Assembly (NCBI RefSeq): GCF_018613575.1
Contig: NZ_JAGGPX010000020.1
Span: 1 to 64,000 of the forward strand
Direction of reading: 5' to 3'
Source of the DNA: Planococcus sp. ISL-110
GTDB taxonomy: Bacteria > Bacillota > Bacilli > Bacillales_A > Planococcaceae
DNA: 64,000 bases
Shown here: positions 28,813 through 36,374 of the stretch, piece by piece
Position numbering within the stretch: position 1 is the first letter of the stretch
How the letters are laid out: every line of letters begins with the position of its first letter
Made by a program: the position numbers and the translations under genes
The notes under the pieces: model-generated
Database searches by the model: none
Told to the model about the DNA's origin: nothing
The model's input: only the letters and a program-made list of their open reading frames with translations

Positions 28813-29394
28813 ATGAAAAAAAATATATTAACGTTAGTAATACTGTTGTTTTCGATACTTTTAATCGGGTGTAACAATGAAATTCGAGAGTCACAAAAGA
28901 CAGAGGAAATAATTGAAGTGTCCAAGCAAGAAAAACAGAGTGAAAAAAATATTATTGAAAGTGAAGAAGAATCCCTTCCATCTTTCACGGATATTGACGC
29001 ACCTTCCATTACTCTTTTATCTTCTAATGGAGAAAAAAAGTTTCCAACTTTTGACCACTCTTACGGAGAAATTTGTTGGAATAATTGTGATGAATTTAAA
29101 CAATACAATTACCCTTCTATTCATAGTGGTAAAGTCGAAATTGGTGACCAACTCCAGGTTGATTGGAGTTCATTGAAACCTCTGCCAACAGAAATTCATT
29201 TAATCCAAATAGATTATAGTGATGAATACAATTTAAAGGAACTGGTCAAAGAACAAAAAGATCCTGAAAATACAATGTTCAAAGTTGCAATTGACGAAGA
29301 AATGATTGGAAATCAATATGCTCTAGAATTCATATGGAAAGATGAGACTTCTACTTCGGGGAAAAGTATAATGAATTTTAAACTAGAAAAGTGA
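28813..29394 (+). CDS. cargo lipoprotein of the 3.3-kb element
   Basis: A 193-aa predicted lipoprotein. The ATG at 28813 has GAGAGGGGG upstream. The leader KKNILTLVILLFSILLIGC ends in lipobox LIGC. An acidic, lysine-rich linker (about residues 25-60) is followed by a beta-rich domain with a CWNNCDEF motif (two Cys). It resembles no family I know. Codon use is very AT-rich, unlike the chromosomal neighbours. It ends convergently to the transposase gene with a shared terminator. It may be a passenger gene with an envelope role; the function is unknown. Confidence 0.75.
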   Translation: MKKNILTLVILLFSILLIGCNNEIRESQKTEEIIEVSKQEKQSEKNIIESEEESLPSFTDIDAPSITLLSSNGEKKFPTFDHSYGEICWNNCDEFKQYNYPSIHSGKVEIGDQLQVDWSSLKPLPTEIHLIQIDYSDEYNLKELVKEQKDPENTMFKVAIDEEMIGNQYALEFIWKDETSTSGKSIMNFKLEK

Positions 29395-29436
29395 ATTTGA
29401 AAAATATTAACATAAGAACTTATATATCAAAATATG

Positions 29437-29468
29437 AAAACGCCAACCCTAACTGGATTGGCGTTTTA
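29437..29468. terminator. shared terminator of cargo lipoprotein and transposase genes
   Basis: AAAACGCCAA pairs with TTGGCGTTTT. It ends about 4 nt before the transposase stop codon read from the other strand. Confidence 0.8.
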
Positions 29469-29472
29469 TATT

Positions 29473-31440
29473 TTATCGTTTGTATATAATATCTTCCCAA
29501 GTATAAATCTTGTCGGCAATACCTAAGCGCTGTGCTGGAGTTTTTAGTTTTTTAATTTTCTTTCCGTCAATTCCGATTTCTGGTTTGCCCACTTGATAGG
29601 TTTTACAGAAGTTATAATAGGTTCTTAAAATCGTGATACTCATTTGTGCGTATTTCGGATTGAAGTTTGAATAGATATAACTTTTCCCGTCTCCACGACT
29701 TGTCACAAGTGGTCGTTCAAGAATCGAGATTGACCGTCTGATCTCTTGAAGAAATGTATTAACAGAGTTGTCGTTCGCCTTTACAATTAATCGTGCCAAA
29801 TGTTCATCTGACAATTTCGATGTGTCGGACAGAACATTAATATATCTGCTTCCTCTATCAGCCATCGCAATTGGATGTTCGATCTTATTTGGCTTATGAA
29901 TATTATAAAGTGTTCCGTCGGGCGCTGTTTTGGTTTCATAGAATTTATGAATAGCCAATTTTTCTTTCAGATACGCAACGGCTTTCTCGTAATGCGATAA
30001 ATCTTTCATTCCTCTGGTTTCGGCCCAGTCCTGAAGATATTTACCCGATTCGATAAATTCCTTATATGCTTCTTCTCTTGACAGTGTTTTATCAAAGTTA
30101 CTCACTAGATACTGAGCCCGTCCGTTTTTCATCTCCTCTGCGAAAATTCTTCTGATCGCTAATTTCAATACCCGATCATCATCACTGACGAATCGCCATT
30201 TAGGTGTTTTAACCATTTTCTTGATGAGGAACATTTGAGCCATTGCGGTGTACGTGTGATTTACGTGAAGTCCATCTACATATTCTTTTCTGCGGTTTAA
30301 TTCAATCATTTCACTGTGATATTCAGTCATTGTCTGTAAATCGTTTGGCGACGGTGGTTGTGGGAAATACGAGTGCTGGGTAAATTTAGCGTTCTTCCGT
30401 AGTTCCTCGGTTAAATGATCGTCTTTATAAGTGATTGTATCGAACTTAATTTGATTAAATGTCACATCCCAATCATAAGCAACATCGGCACGGAATACAT
30501 ATCTTGACCTCATATCCGACGAAATGACAACTTGTGTCGGCAATTGCTTTTCGTTACCTCTTTTAAATTTTTTTGTCTGACCTTTCTTACGAACATTGTT
30601 GAGGACATACATCATCATATCGGTGTTGACCCAAATTCTTGGGAAAACTTTTTTCTCGAATGCCTTTTCTCTTGTTTCAAGGAATTCCAAACAACACCGA
30701 TATAGCCATTCCAATTTTTCATAGTAAGTGGAGCGACCAATTTTCAAGACTTTACAAGTGCTTGATACAGGAATGTGTTGAATAATCATATCTGCGAATA
30801 CTGGCAGAATATCGTTTCGTTTTTGATGATAAGAGGTCGTTTCTGCTTTTGTCGGTAAAATGTTCGTGTACTTCTTGCAGGTCTTACACTGGACAATCTG
30901 TGCGTTTGAAGATGCCTTTCCGCGTTTATAAAATGTCTTTGGTTGCGTGAGGAAGGTCTCAGGATTAGCACATCCATCTTTGTGAAAATGATAAACAGGA
31001 TTTAAGGGCACAACTGAATTTAATCGTACTAAGCGTTCAATTTCCGTTGCCAAAGACCAATTTGAGTAAGCCTTGGTATTGCAGTTCAAAGTTGGTATGC
31101 CGTTCGGATCGTTTGGGTCAGCATTACAAATTATGTTTCGGTCGGGCGTGGTCCCTGTAATCGTATACCGTTGATTTTTGCCGATTCCGTATTTAGTTTG
31201 TGGTTGTAAATGATTTTTGCAAAAAGGATTTGCACAGAAGTTTAATTGGATTTCGTGTGTTTTGCCTTTCCAAGTGAAATCCGTGGGTCTGAATGCAAAC
31301 TTAACGTTTTGAGTTTTCATTTTTTTGTCTGACAAGGTGAGGTAATCGTGGTGTCGTTGTGTGATTTCTGAGGGTGGGATATTCGGGTCTGTTAGGCAAA
31401 TGCGGTCGGTGAAGTTTGCGAGACGTTTGATTTTAACCAT
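29473..31440 (-). CDS. 655-aa putative DDE transposase with zinc fingers
   Basis: The main protein of the 3.3-kb element. The N-terminal 200 residues hold Cys/His clusters (C69-x4-C74-x2-H77, C105 to C120, H151/H153/C157, C185-x2-C188) like zinc ribbons. Residues about 211-245 look like a helix-turn-helix (VSSTCKVLKIGRSTYYEKL). Candidate RNase-H-fold catalytic positions are D274 (WVNTDMMMY), D420-422 (RFVSDDDRVLK) and E566 (NTFLQEIRRSI). The end, KTPAQRLGIADKIYTWEDI, is a typical transposase tail (TPA.RLG). The length is large for an IS enzyme. The ATG is 1 nt after the stop of the 72-aa gene, so they are coupled. The transposase role is inferred from these features and the TIR context. Confidence 0.65.
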   Translation of the reverse strand: MVKIKRLANFTDRICLTDPNIPPSEITQRHHDYLTLSDKKMKTQNVKFAFRPTDFTWKGKTHEIQLNFCANPFCKNHLQPQTKYGIGKNQRYTITGTTPDRNIICNADPNDPNGIPTLNCNTKAYSNWSLATEIERLVRLNSVVPLNPVYHFHKDGCANPETFLTQPKTFYKRGKASSNAQIVQCKTCKKYTNILPTKAETTSYHQKRNDILPVFADMIIQHIPVSSTCKVLKIGRSTYYEKLEWLYRCCLEFLETREKAFEKKVFPRIWVNTDMMMYVLNNVRKKGQTKKFKRGNEKQLPTQVVISSDMRSRYVFRADVAYDWDVTFNQIKFDTITYKDDHLTEELRKNAKFTQHSYFPQPPSPNDLQTMTEYHSEMIELNRRKEYVDGLHVNHTYTAMAQMFLIKKMVKTPKWRFVSDDDRVLKLAIRRIFAEEMKNGRAQYLVSNFDKTLSREEAYKEFIESGKYLQDWAETRGMKDLSHYEKAVAYLKEKLAIHKFYETKTAPDGTLYNIHKPNKIEHPIAMADRGSRYINVLSDTSKLSDEHLARLIVKANDNSVNTFLQEIRRSISILERPLVTSRGDGKSYIYSNFNPKYAQMSITILRTYYNFCKTYQVGKPEIGIDGKKIKKLKTPAQRLGIADKIYTWEDIIYKR

Positions 31441-31441
31441 C

Positions 31442-31660
31442 TCATAACCCCAACTCTCGTTTGACGCGGGTGTTGCTGCGTTTACTTTCGATATGAGCGA
31501 TAAAGTCTTTGTCGTTCAGTAAGTGCGGTAACACTTCTTCTAAAACCTGAGATTCTGTTAAGCCTGTGTAGTCGGAATAATGCTCTAGAATCTTGTGCGA
31601 CTTGAAGGATAACTTAAACTGTTTCGGTGTTGCGTTCGGATACTTTGGTTCGATTTTCAT
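31442..31660 (-). CDS. 72-aa ribbon-helix-helix type DNA-binding protein
   Basis: A small basic protein. A beta strand (KQFKLSF, about residues 13-19) is followed by two helices (KSHKILEHYSDYTG and TESQVLEEVLPHLL). This is the ribbon-helix-helix layout. The tail is basic (SKRSNTRVKREL). It is co-transcribed with and directly upstream of the putative transposase gene. The upstream region carries a palindrome and repeated AATTTGT motifs, so it probably represses this promoter and may help the transposase bind the ends. The start has AAAAGGGAG upstream. Confidence 0.6.
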   Translation of the reverse strand: MKIEPKYPNATPKQFKLSFKSHKILEHYSDYTGLTESQVLEEVLPHLLNDKDFIAHIESKRSNTRVKRELGL

Positions 31661-31683
31661 TTGTTCATCTCCCTTTTTTAGAT

Positions 31684-31842
31684 AAATTTGTGTAAGGCAA
31701 TTTGTATACCAATTTGTCGCCTTACACTACTGATTGTATGCTAACAAATTGGGGTGTCAATTACATAACAAAAAAAGATGATATTTGAATAAAAAACTTG
31801 TTCTATCAACAAAAAAAGACCGACAAATTAGCGTACAATTTG
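31684..31842 (-). promoter_or_regulatory. iteron-like operator region of the element
   Basis: The motif (A/C)AATTTG(T/C), on either strand, occurs at 31684, 31698, 31710, 31744, 31823 and 31836. The palindrome GTAAGGC(31692)...GCCTTAC(31719-31725) encloses two CAATTTGT copies and a GTATAC centre. A further CAAATTTG lies near the other end at 28706. This looks like binding sites for the 72-aa protein or transposase. About 310 nt here hold no gene. Confidence 0.5.
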
Positions 31843-31867
31843 CCAGTCATTTTATTATACATTTTAG

Positions 31868-31896
31868 AGTTTTGCGATAGGAAACGGAACCCGTTA
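31868..31896 (-). repeat. right terminal inverted repeat
   Basis: Reverse complement of 28571-28599, perfect over 29 bp (30 with the adjacent base). Confidence 0.85.
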
Positions 31897-31905
31897 CGCT
31901 CTGCG
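31897..31905 (+). repeat. 9-bp target-site duplication, right copy
   Basis: CGCTCTGCG, identical to 28562-28570. It is directly followed by TCCTCTCTTTTTT, the right arm of the split terminator. Confidence 0.8.
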
Positions 31906-31927
31906 TCCTCTCTTTTTTTACGGCATG

Positions 31928-31965
31928 AAAAAAAGCTGATGCGTTTGACCGCAGCAGCTTTTTTC
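31928..31965 (-). terminator. terminator of yqgW
   Basis: AAAAAGCTG-A-TGCG pairs with CGCA-G-CAGCTTTTT. It is intact and lies between the element and yqgW, so only the ltaS terminator was lost. Confidence 0.75.
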
Positions 31966-31968
31966 TGA

Positions 31969-32151
31969 TTAATGTAGTCCTGGTGGATAACCCTGTGTGA
32001 TAATTGTTGCAACTGTAAAGGCGCCGAAAATTACAAACGTTCCAAAGTTAAAAAGAAAGCCGAGGACTTCTTTATTTTTTAGCGTTTGTACAGTGCCGAT
32101 TGCTGCAAGAACTGCAGTAAGTCCAAAAATAACCATTAACATCCAACTCAT
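31969..32151 (-). CDS. yqgW: DUF2759 small membrane protein YqgW
   Basis: A 60-aa protein with two hydrophobic helices (MLMVIFGLTAVLAAIGTV and GFLFNFGTFVIFGAFTVAT). The size and pattern are those of DUF2759. It lies between the LTA synthase gene and the metallo-hydrolase gene, as yqgW does in B. subtilis. AAGGGAG precedes the ATG. The function is unknown. Confidence 0.7.
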   Translation of the reverse strand: MSWMLMVIFGLTAVLAAIGTVQTLKNKEVLGFLFNFGTFVIFGAFTVATIITQGYPPGLH

Positions 32152-32303
32152 CGAATGACACTCCCTTCAACTTAAACAGCCAGTGCCGCTTTGTTCTCTT
32201 TATATTGTAAAGAAATTCCTACGTTTTGTCGAGGATAAAAAGTGTCAGTATGTTGACAGTCCTCTAAAGTGCGGCATGTTATAATCAAGGAGAGGTGAAG
32301 AAA

Positions 32304-32942
32304 ATGCTGAAAATCGATCAACTGGAGCTGGGACCTATCCAGACCAACTGTTACATCATTTCGGACGATCAAAAAGAATGCTTGATTTTCGATCCGGGAG
32401 AAGAAAGCGCAAAGATCCAAGCGCTGTTGAAAAAGAAGAACCTGAAACCGATCGCGATTCTGCTGACACATGCCCACTTTGACCATATTGGGGCAGTGGA
32501 CGATGTCCGGGATCGCTATTCGATACCGGTTTACCTCCACCAGCTGGAGAAAGATTGGTTGAGCAAGCCGAATTTGAATGGTTCAGGCAAGTATGCAGCT
32601 TTGCCGGATTACCGGGTGAAGGATGCAGACGTTTTATTGACCGACGAAAAGCACCTGCAGATTGGTTCTTTCCAAATGGACGTTCTACACACACCTGGGC
32701 ATTCCCCGGGCAGTGTCAGTTTCTCATTCGGCAATGAGGGCTTTGCTATTGTGGGTGACACGCTGTTTCGCGGCAGCATCGGCCGTACGGATCTGATCGA
32801 TGGCTCGGAGAAAAAGCTGCTGCAGTCCATACACGACTCGCTGCTGACGCTTCCTGAACATATGATCCTCTATCCTGGCCATGGGCCTGAAACGACTCCT
32901 GAACAGGAAATGGACAGCAACCCGTTCCTGACAGGGTTTTAA
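32304..32942 (+). CDS. yqgX: MBL-fold metallo-hydrolase (YqgX, glyoxalase II-like)
   Basis: A 212-aa metallo-beta-lactamase-fold hydrolase. The metal-binding motif is THAHFDHIGAVDD (HxHxDH). HTPGHSPGSVSF gives the third-site His, GDTLFRGSIGRTDL the bridging Asp, and YPGHGPETT the last His. It resembles hydroxyacylglutathione hydrolase. In Bacillaceae the natural thiol may be bacillithiol, which is an inference. ATG at 32304 fits the GGAGAGG site; the GTG 9 nt earlier overlaps it. Confidence 0.85.
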   Translation: MLKIDQLELGPIQTNCYIISDDQKECLIFDPGEESAKIQALLKKKNLKPIAILLTHAHFDHIGAVDDVRDRYSIPVYLHQLEKDWLSKPNLNGSGKYAALPDYRVKDADVLLTDEKHLQIGSFQMDVLHTPGHSPGSVSFSFGNEGFAIVGDTLFRGSIGRTDLIDGSEKKLLQSIHDSLLTLPEHMILYPGHGPETTPEQEMDSNPFLTGF

Positions 32943-32966
32943 AGGCTGAAGACCTAAAACATCAAA

Positions 32967-33014
32967 AAACAAAAGGCGCATTGGAGAAATCCAATGCGCC
33001 TTTTGTTTTTTTTT
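32967..33014. terminator. bidirectional terminator between yqgX and yqgY
   Basis: AAAAGGCGCATTGG pairs with CCAATGCGCCTTTT around a 6-nt loop, with a T-run to the right. Confidence 0.9.
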
Positions 33015-33027
33015 GTATTCGTATTGA

Positions 33028-33264
33028 TTAATGCCCAGGAACATGGATGAACGTAGTGTAATAAGTGAAGCCTACGAAAAATATTGTCAGATAGGCACCA
33101 AAAATATACATATACATGCGCTCAGAAATATTTAAGAATCCAAGAAGAACAAAAAATCCGGTGTTAGCGACCATTAATAATGATACTTCAACCATATCGC
33201 CTACATAAAAAAGAACTGCGAATATACCAGTCCACCATCCCATTAACTTGAACATATTATTCAT
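33028..33264 (-). CDS. yqgY: DUF2626 small membrane protein YqgY
   Basis: A 78-aa protein with two or three hydrophobic helices (MNNMFKLMGWWTGIFAVLFYVG start). This is the pattern of DUF2626. The start at 33264 has AAGGAGGG; the in-frame ATG at 33285 has none. Convergent with yqgX, as in Bacillus. The function is unknown. Confidence 0.75.
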   Translation of the reverse strand: MNNMFKLMGWWTGIFAVLFYVGDMVEVSLLMVANTGFFVLLGFLNISERMYMYIFGAYLTIFFVGFTYYTTFIHVPGH

Positions 33265-33579
33265 GGGTAATCCCTCCTTTGCCACAACACAATAATCTCT
33301 TGTTTATTATATAGGAAATAGAGTGAATGTGTAAACAGCGAGTTCATCTTTCTTTGTGACAAACAGGTGTACGGGCCTTTAAAGACAATATTCCCTTCAA
33401 AAAAATTCCATTTATTGTTTTTTGAAGTCTAAAGCGAGTGGCTTCAAATATGAGATTTGGCGTGAATCCGGCGTTCAAAATTTTATTTTGGCAAAAGCTG
33501 TTCCCTTGTCAAAAAGAGCCGGTTATACTATGTGTGAACAGAGAGGCGGCCTTTGTTCAAAGCGAAATAGGAGGTGGAT
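33265..33579. other. intergenic stretch upstream of comGA
   Basis: About 315 nt between the divergent yqgY and comGA genes. A perfect ComK half-site (AAAA-N5-TTTT) lies at 33477-33489 and an imperfect one at 33402-33414. They are too far apart to form one normal ComK site, so ComK control is only suggested. No genes seen. Confidence 0.35.
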
Positions 33580-34623
33580 ATGCAATCGATTATCGAGCGC
33601 CGCTGTGTTGACCTTTTGTACGACGCGGCAAAAAATGGCACGACAGACATCCACATCAAACCCGAACCATCCTGCTATACCGTTTCTTACCGCTCATTCC
33701 AAAATCTGCGGCAAGTGACACAACTCCCCTTTGATCTGGGTGATCGCATGATCGCTTATTTCAAATACCTATCCCTTTTAGATATGAGTGAAAGAAGAAA
33801 ACCCCAAACCGGTTCATTCCAGCTTCCCATCAACGACTTATCCCATTATTTTCGCATTTCAACTTTGCCTTCTGTGCTGACAAAAGAAAGCATCGTCATC
33901 CGGATCATGCCGGACGATAATGCCCAATCCATCCATCAGCTGGCAGCTTTCCGAGACTCAGCCCGTCTGCTGGAGAAATTGTCTGAAGCCTCCCAGGGCC
34001 TCATTCTGTTTACTGGCCCTACAGGCTGCGGCAAATCGACTACTTTATACTCGCTGCTGAAACATTGTGCAGAAAAATTGAACCGCAACATCATTACCTT
34101 GGAAGATCCCGTAGAACGCAAGAATCAGGCAATTCTGCAAATCCAGGTCAATGAAAAAGCAGGCCTCAGCTATGCAGCGGGACTGAAAGCGATACTCCGG
34201 CACGATCCTGATATCATCATGATCGGTGAGATCCGCGACGCAGAGACGGCGCAAATTGCCGTTCGTGCAGCCTTGACGGGGCATTTGGTTTTTTCGACCA
34301 TCCATGCCAGACATTCTGTCGGCTGTCTGCACCGGCTGCGCGATTTGGGTATATCGTTTGAAGATATGTCGCAAACCCTTGTTGCCGTTTCAGCCCAAAG
34401 GATCATTCCGATGTTTTCTGATATCGGACAGTCGGAATCCTGCCATCGCGCACTATATGAAATTCTGGACGGCGAACGGCTGGAAGATGCCCTGCTGTCA
34501 GCTAGCTTGAAAAAAGCTTATACATTGCCAGAAGATCTATCGTTTGAAGGACAGATACGGGAAGGAGTGAAAATTGGTGCGATTCAAGCTTCCTATGCGC
34601 TCAGGCAGGACACGTCTTCGTGA
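33580..34623 (+). CDS. comGA: competence pseudopilus ATPase ComGA
   Basis: A 347-aa secretion/traffic ATPase of the PilB/GspE family. It powers assembly of the DNA-uptake pseudopilus at the membrane. It has Walker A GPTGCGKSTT, an Asp box (TLEDPVE), Walker B DPDIIMIGEIRD and a His box (LVFSTIHAR). ATG at 33580 is 5 nt from GGAGG; the GTG at 33574 overlaps that site. First of seven comG genes, which overlap or abut. Confidence 0.93.
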   Translation: MQSIIERRCVDLLYDAAKNGTTDIHIKPEPSCYTVSYRSFQNLRQVTQLPFDLGDRMIAYFKYLSLLDMSERRKPQTGSFQLPINDLSHYFRISTLPSVLTKESIVIRIMPDDNAQSIHQLAAFRDSARLLEKLSEASQGLILFTGPTGCGKSTTLYSLLKHCAEKLNRNIITLEDPVERKNQAILQIQVNEKAGLSYAAGLKAILRHDPDIIMIGEIRDAETAQIAVRAALTGHLVFSTIHARHSVGCLHRLRDLGISFEDMSQTLVAVSAQRIIPMFSDIGQSESCHRALYEILDGERLEDALLSASLKKAYTLPEDLSFEGQIREGVKIGAIQASYALRQDTSS

Positions 34624-35620
34624 CCGTGAACAATTCCTGACGCGTCTGGCCGTCCTGATGAAAGAAGGATATCTGCTGCCGGTTGCGCTGAGCTTATTGC
34701 TGCCGATGCATACATCCAAGCTGGACGAAACGCTGAGCGGCATAACCGTTATTTTAAAAAGTGGAGGGAATGCCGCTGAAATCCTGAAATATTTAGGATT
34801 CAAGGATCATGTGCTGTTTCCTGTCGAAATTGCTGAATACCATGGACGGCTGCCCGAGTCGATTGACAGCATTGCCAAAAGCTTCGCGCGGACCGAGCAG
34901 GTACAGAAAAAGTTGAAAAACATCCTGATCTATCCGGTATCTTTGCTGATCTTTACCTCTGTGCTGTTTTTGTTTTTCCGCACCAGCTATGTACCGAATC
35001 TGACTGACATGATGGAGTCGCTTCAGTCCGGAGATGACTCTTCCGGGGTACCGGCTTATTTGCTGAACCTTCCGGACTTTTTCATTGCAATCTTCGCAGC
35101 ATCGGCGCTGGCTGTTTACGTCTTCAGACAATTGCTGAAGAGGCAGGACATCGAGCAGCAAATCAACTGGCTGCTGGCCATTCCTATCCTCCGAGGCTTC
35201 ATGAAGCTGTACTGGTCGCACCTGTTGTCCCGTGAACTCGGAACTTTGCTGCACAGCGGCATTTCCATGCAGGAGTCGCTCAATCTGCTGCAGCGTCAAA
35301 ACTACCATAAGATCATCCAGTTTATGACAAGGCTGTCCCATGAAGAACTGATGATGGGACAGACATTCTCCACATCGCTCGAGCGTTTTTCGTTTGTTTC
35401 CAGGGATATGCCCGCTTTTGTCCAGCATGGCGAAATGACCGGCTACCTGGGGAAGGAATTGATCCTTTACAGCGAAGTGCTGATGGAGCGGATTGAACAG
35501 CAGACGCAGCAGCTGCTGCGCATTATCCAACCAAGTTTCTTTATTATGATTGCCATCTGCATTGTAGGCGCTTATCTTGCGATTTTAATGCCGATGTATA
35601 ACCTGGTCCATACCATTTGA
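34574..35620 (+). CDS. comGB: competence pseudopilus membrane protein ComGB
   Basis: A 348-aa PilC/GspF-family polytopic platform protein with two T2SSF domains and three hydrophobic helices (about 120-140, 170-190, 320-345). The start is TTG 6 nt after GAAGGAG, inside the end of comGA (50-nt overlap). The second domain contains LGTLLHSGISMQESL, the usual GspF motif. Confidence 0.88.
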   Translation: MVRFKLPMRSGRTRLRDREQFLTRLAVLMKEGYLLPVALSLLLPMHTSKLDETLSGITVILKSGGNAAEILKYLGFKDHVLFPVEIAEYHGRLPESIDSIAKSFARTEQVQKKLKNILIYPVSLLIFTSVLFLFFRTSYVPNLTDMMESLQSGDDSSGVPAYLLNLPDFFIAIFAASALAVYVFRQLLKRQDIEQQINWLLAIPILRGFMKLYWSHLLSRELGTLLHSGISMQESLNLLQRQNYHKIIQFMTRLSHEELMMGQTFSTSLERFSFVSRDMPAFVQHGEMTGYLGKELILYSEVLMERIEQQTQQLLRIIQPSFFIMIAICIVGAYLAILMPMYNLVHTI

Positions 35621-35631
35621 GGAGGAAGAAT

Positions 35632-35949
35632 ATGCGCTTTTTAAAAAATCAAAAAGGATTTACTTTAATTGAAATGCTGATTGTCATGCTGATCATCACA
35701 GTGCTGATTGCCATCGCGATTCCGAATGTCACGAAACAATCATCAGCTGTCGATGAAAAAGGGTGCAAAGCATTCGTGCAGATGGTCCAAGGACAGGTGG
35801 AATCCTACCGAATGGACCTGAAAGTGGTACCAACCTTGACGGACCTTGTAACGGAAGGTTATCTGAAAACAGGAGAAACGGATTGCCCGAACGGCGATGT
35901 GGTGAATATTTCGGTTGATGGAGTGGTGACATCCACAAAATCGTCGTAA
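35632..35949 (+). CDS. comGC: major pseudopilin ComGC
   Basis: A 105-aa prepilin, the main subunit of the DNA-uptake pseudopilus. The N terminus MRFLKNQKG-FTLIEMLIVML has the class III signal, with cleavage after Gly9 by the prepilin peptidase, then the hydrophobic helix. Two Cys (in EKGCKAF and ETDCPNG) can form the structural disulfide. ATG at 35632 has GGAGGAA. Confidence 0.93.
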   Translation: MRFLKNQKGFTLIEMLIVMLIITVLIAIAIPNVTKQSSAVDEKGCKAFVQMVQGQVESYRMDLKVVPTLTDLVTEGYLKTGETDCPNGDVVNISVDGVVTSTKSS

Positions 35950-36374
35950 AAGAACAGGGTTTCACCTTGCTGGAGATGCTGTTGGTGCTGGTAGTTCTCA
36001 TGGCAATCGTTTCCGTTTCGATTCCCGGCTACCAGGCCTTTGCGGTAAAAAAAGAAGAACAGCGTTTTTTTGACGTACTCCAACAAGACATTTATTTCGC
36101 ACAAAGCCAAAGCTATTCATTGGGAAAAACCGCAAAAGTCGTTTTCAGGGAAACCAAAGGAACTTACGAAATTTTTACAGATCTTCAGTCAGTGGTGTCG
36201 TCCAGAAAACTGCCTGATTCGGTGGCGCTGAAAAAGACCAGCAACCTCAATGAAATCTATTTCAATTCAAATGGTTCAGTCGTCCAGTCCGGGACGTTCC
36301 GTTTTGCTACAAGCAGCGGAGAAAAGACATTGGTCGTCCATCTTGGGAGAGGGAGGGTGGTGTTTTCTGAATGA
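35931..36374 (+). CDS. comGD: minor pseudopilin ComGD, non-canonical start
   Basis: A minor pseudopilin of about 147 aa. The prepilin cleavage motif KEQG-FTLLEMLLVLVVL must be inside the reading frame. No ATG, GTG or TTG lies in frame between the preceding stop (35916-35918) and that motif. The first canonical codon, TTG at 35967, is already beyond the cleavage Gly and would give a useless product. An ATC at 35931 is 7 nt after GGAG and would give a normal short leader (IHKIVVKEQG). I place the start there tentatively. The start region overlaps the end of comGC. Confidence 0.7.
   Translation: MHKIVVKEQGFTLLEMLLVLVVLMAIVSVSIPGYQAFAVKKEEQRFFDVLQQDIYFAQSQSYSLGKTAKVVFRETKGTYEIFTDLQSVVSSRKLPDSVALKKTSNLNEIYFNSNGSVVQSGTFRFATSSGEKTLVVHLGRGRVVFSE

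Larger units (their letters stand above)
28571..31896. mobile_element. 3.3-kb transposon-like element inserted in the ltaS terminator
   Basis: The ends are perfect inverted repeats of 29-30 bp (28571-28599 and 31868-31896; outermost bases TAACGGGTTCCGTTTC). A direct duplication, CGCTCTGCG, flanks them. Between the ends lie a lipoprotein gene on the plus strand, and convergently a 72-aa ribbon-helix-helix gene and a 655-aa DDE-type putative transposase gene on the minus strand. The interior is clearly AT-richer than the neighbouring genes, a sign of transfer. Each end also contains a small internal palindrome (AACGG-GTT-CCGTT). I do not recognise it as a named IS or transposon family. Confidence 0.85.

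Noticed and set aside
33390-33500. Complete ComK-binding site before comGA
   Set aside because: Only one perfect AAAA-N5-TTTT half-site; the other candidate is 75 bp away, outside the known spacings.
34793-35530. 245-codon minus-strand open frame
   Set aside because: It is antisense to comGB, has no binding site and no protein-like pattern; it reflects codon bias on the real strand.
35967-36374. TTG at 35967 as the comGD start
   Set aside because: It removes the prepilin cleavage Gly and the Phe at +1, so the product could not be processed.
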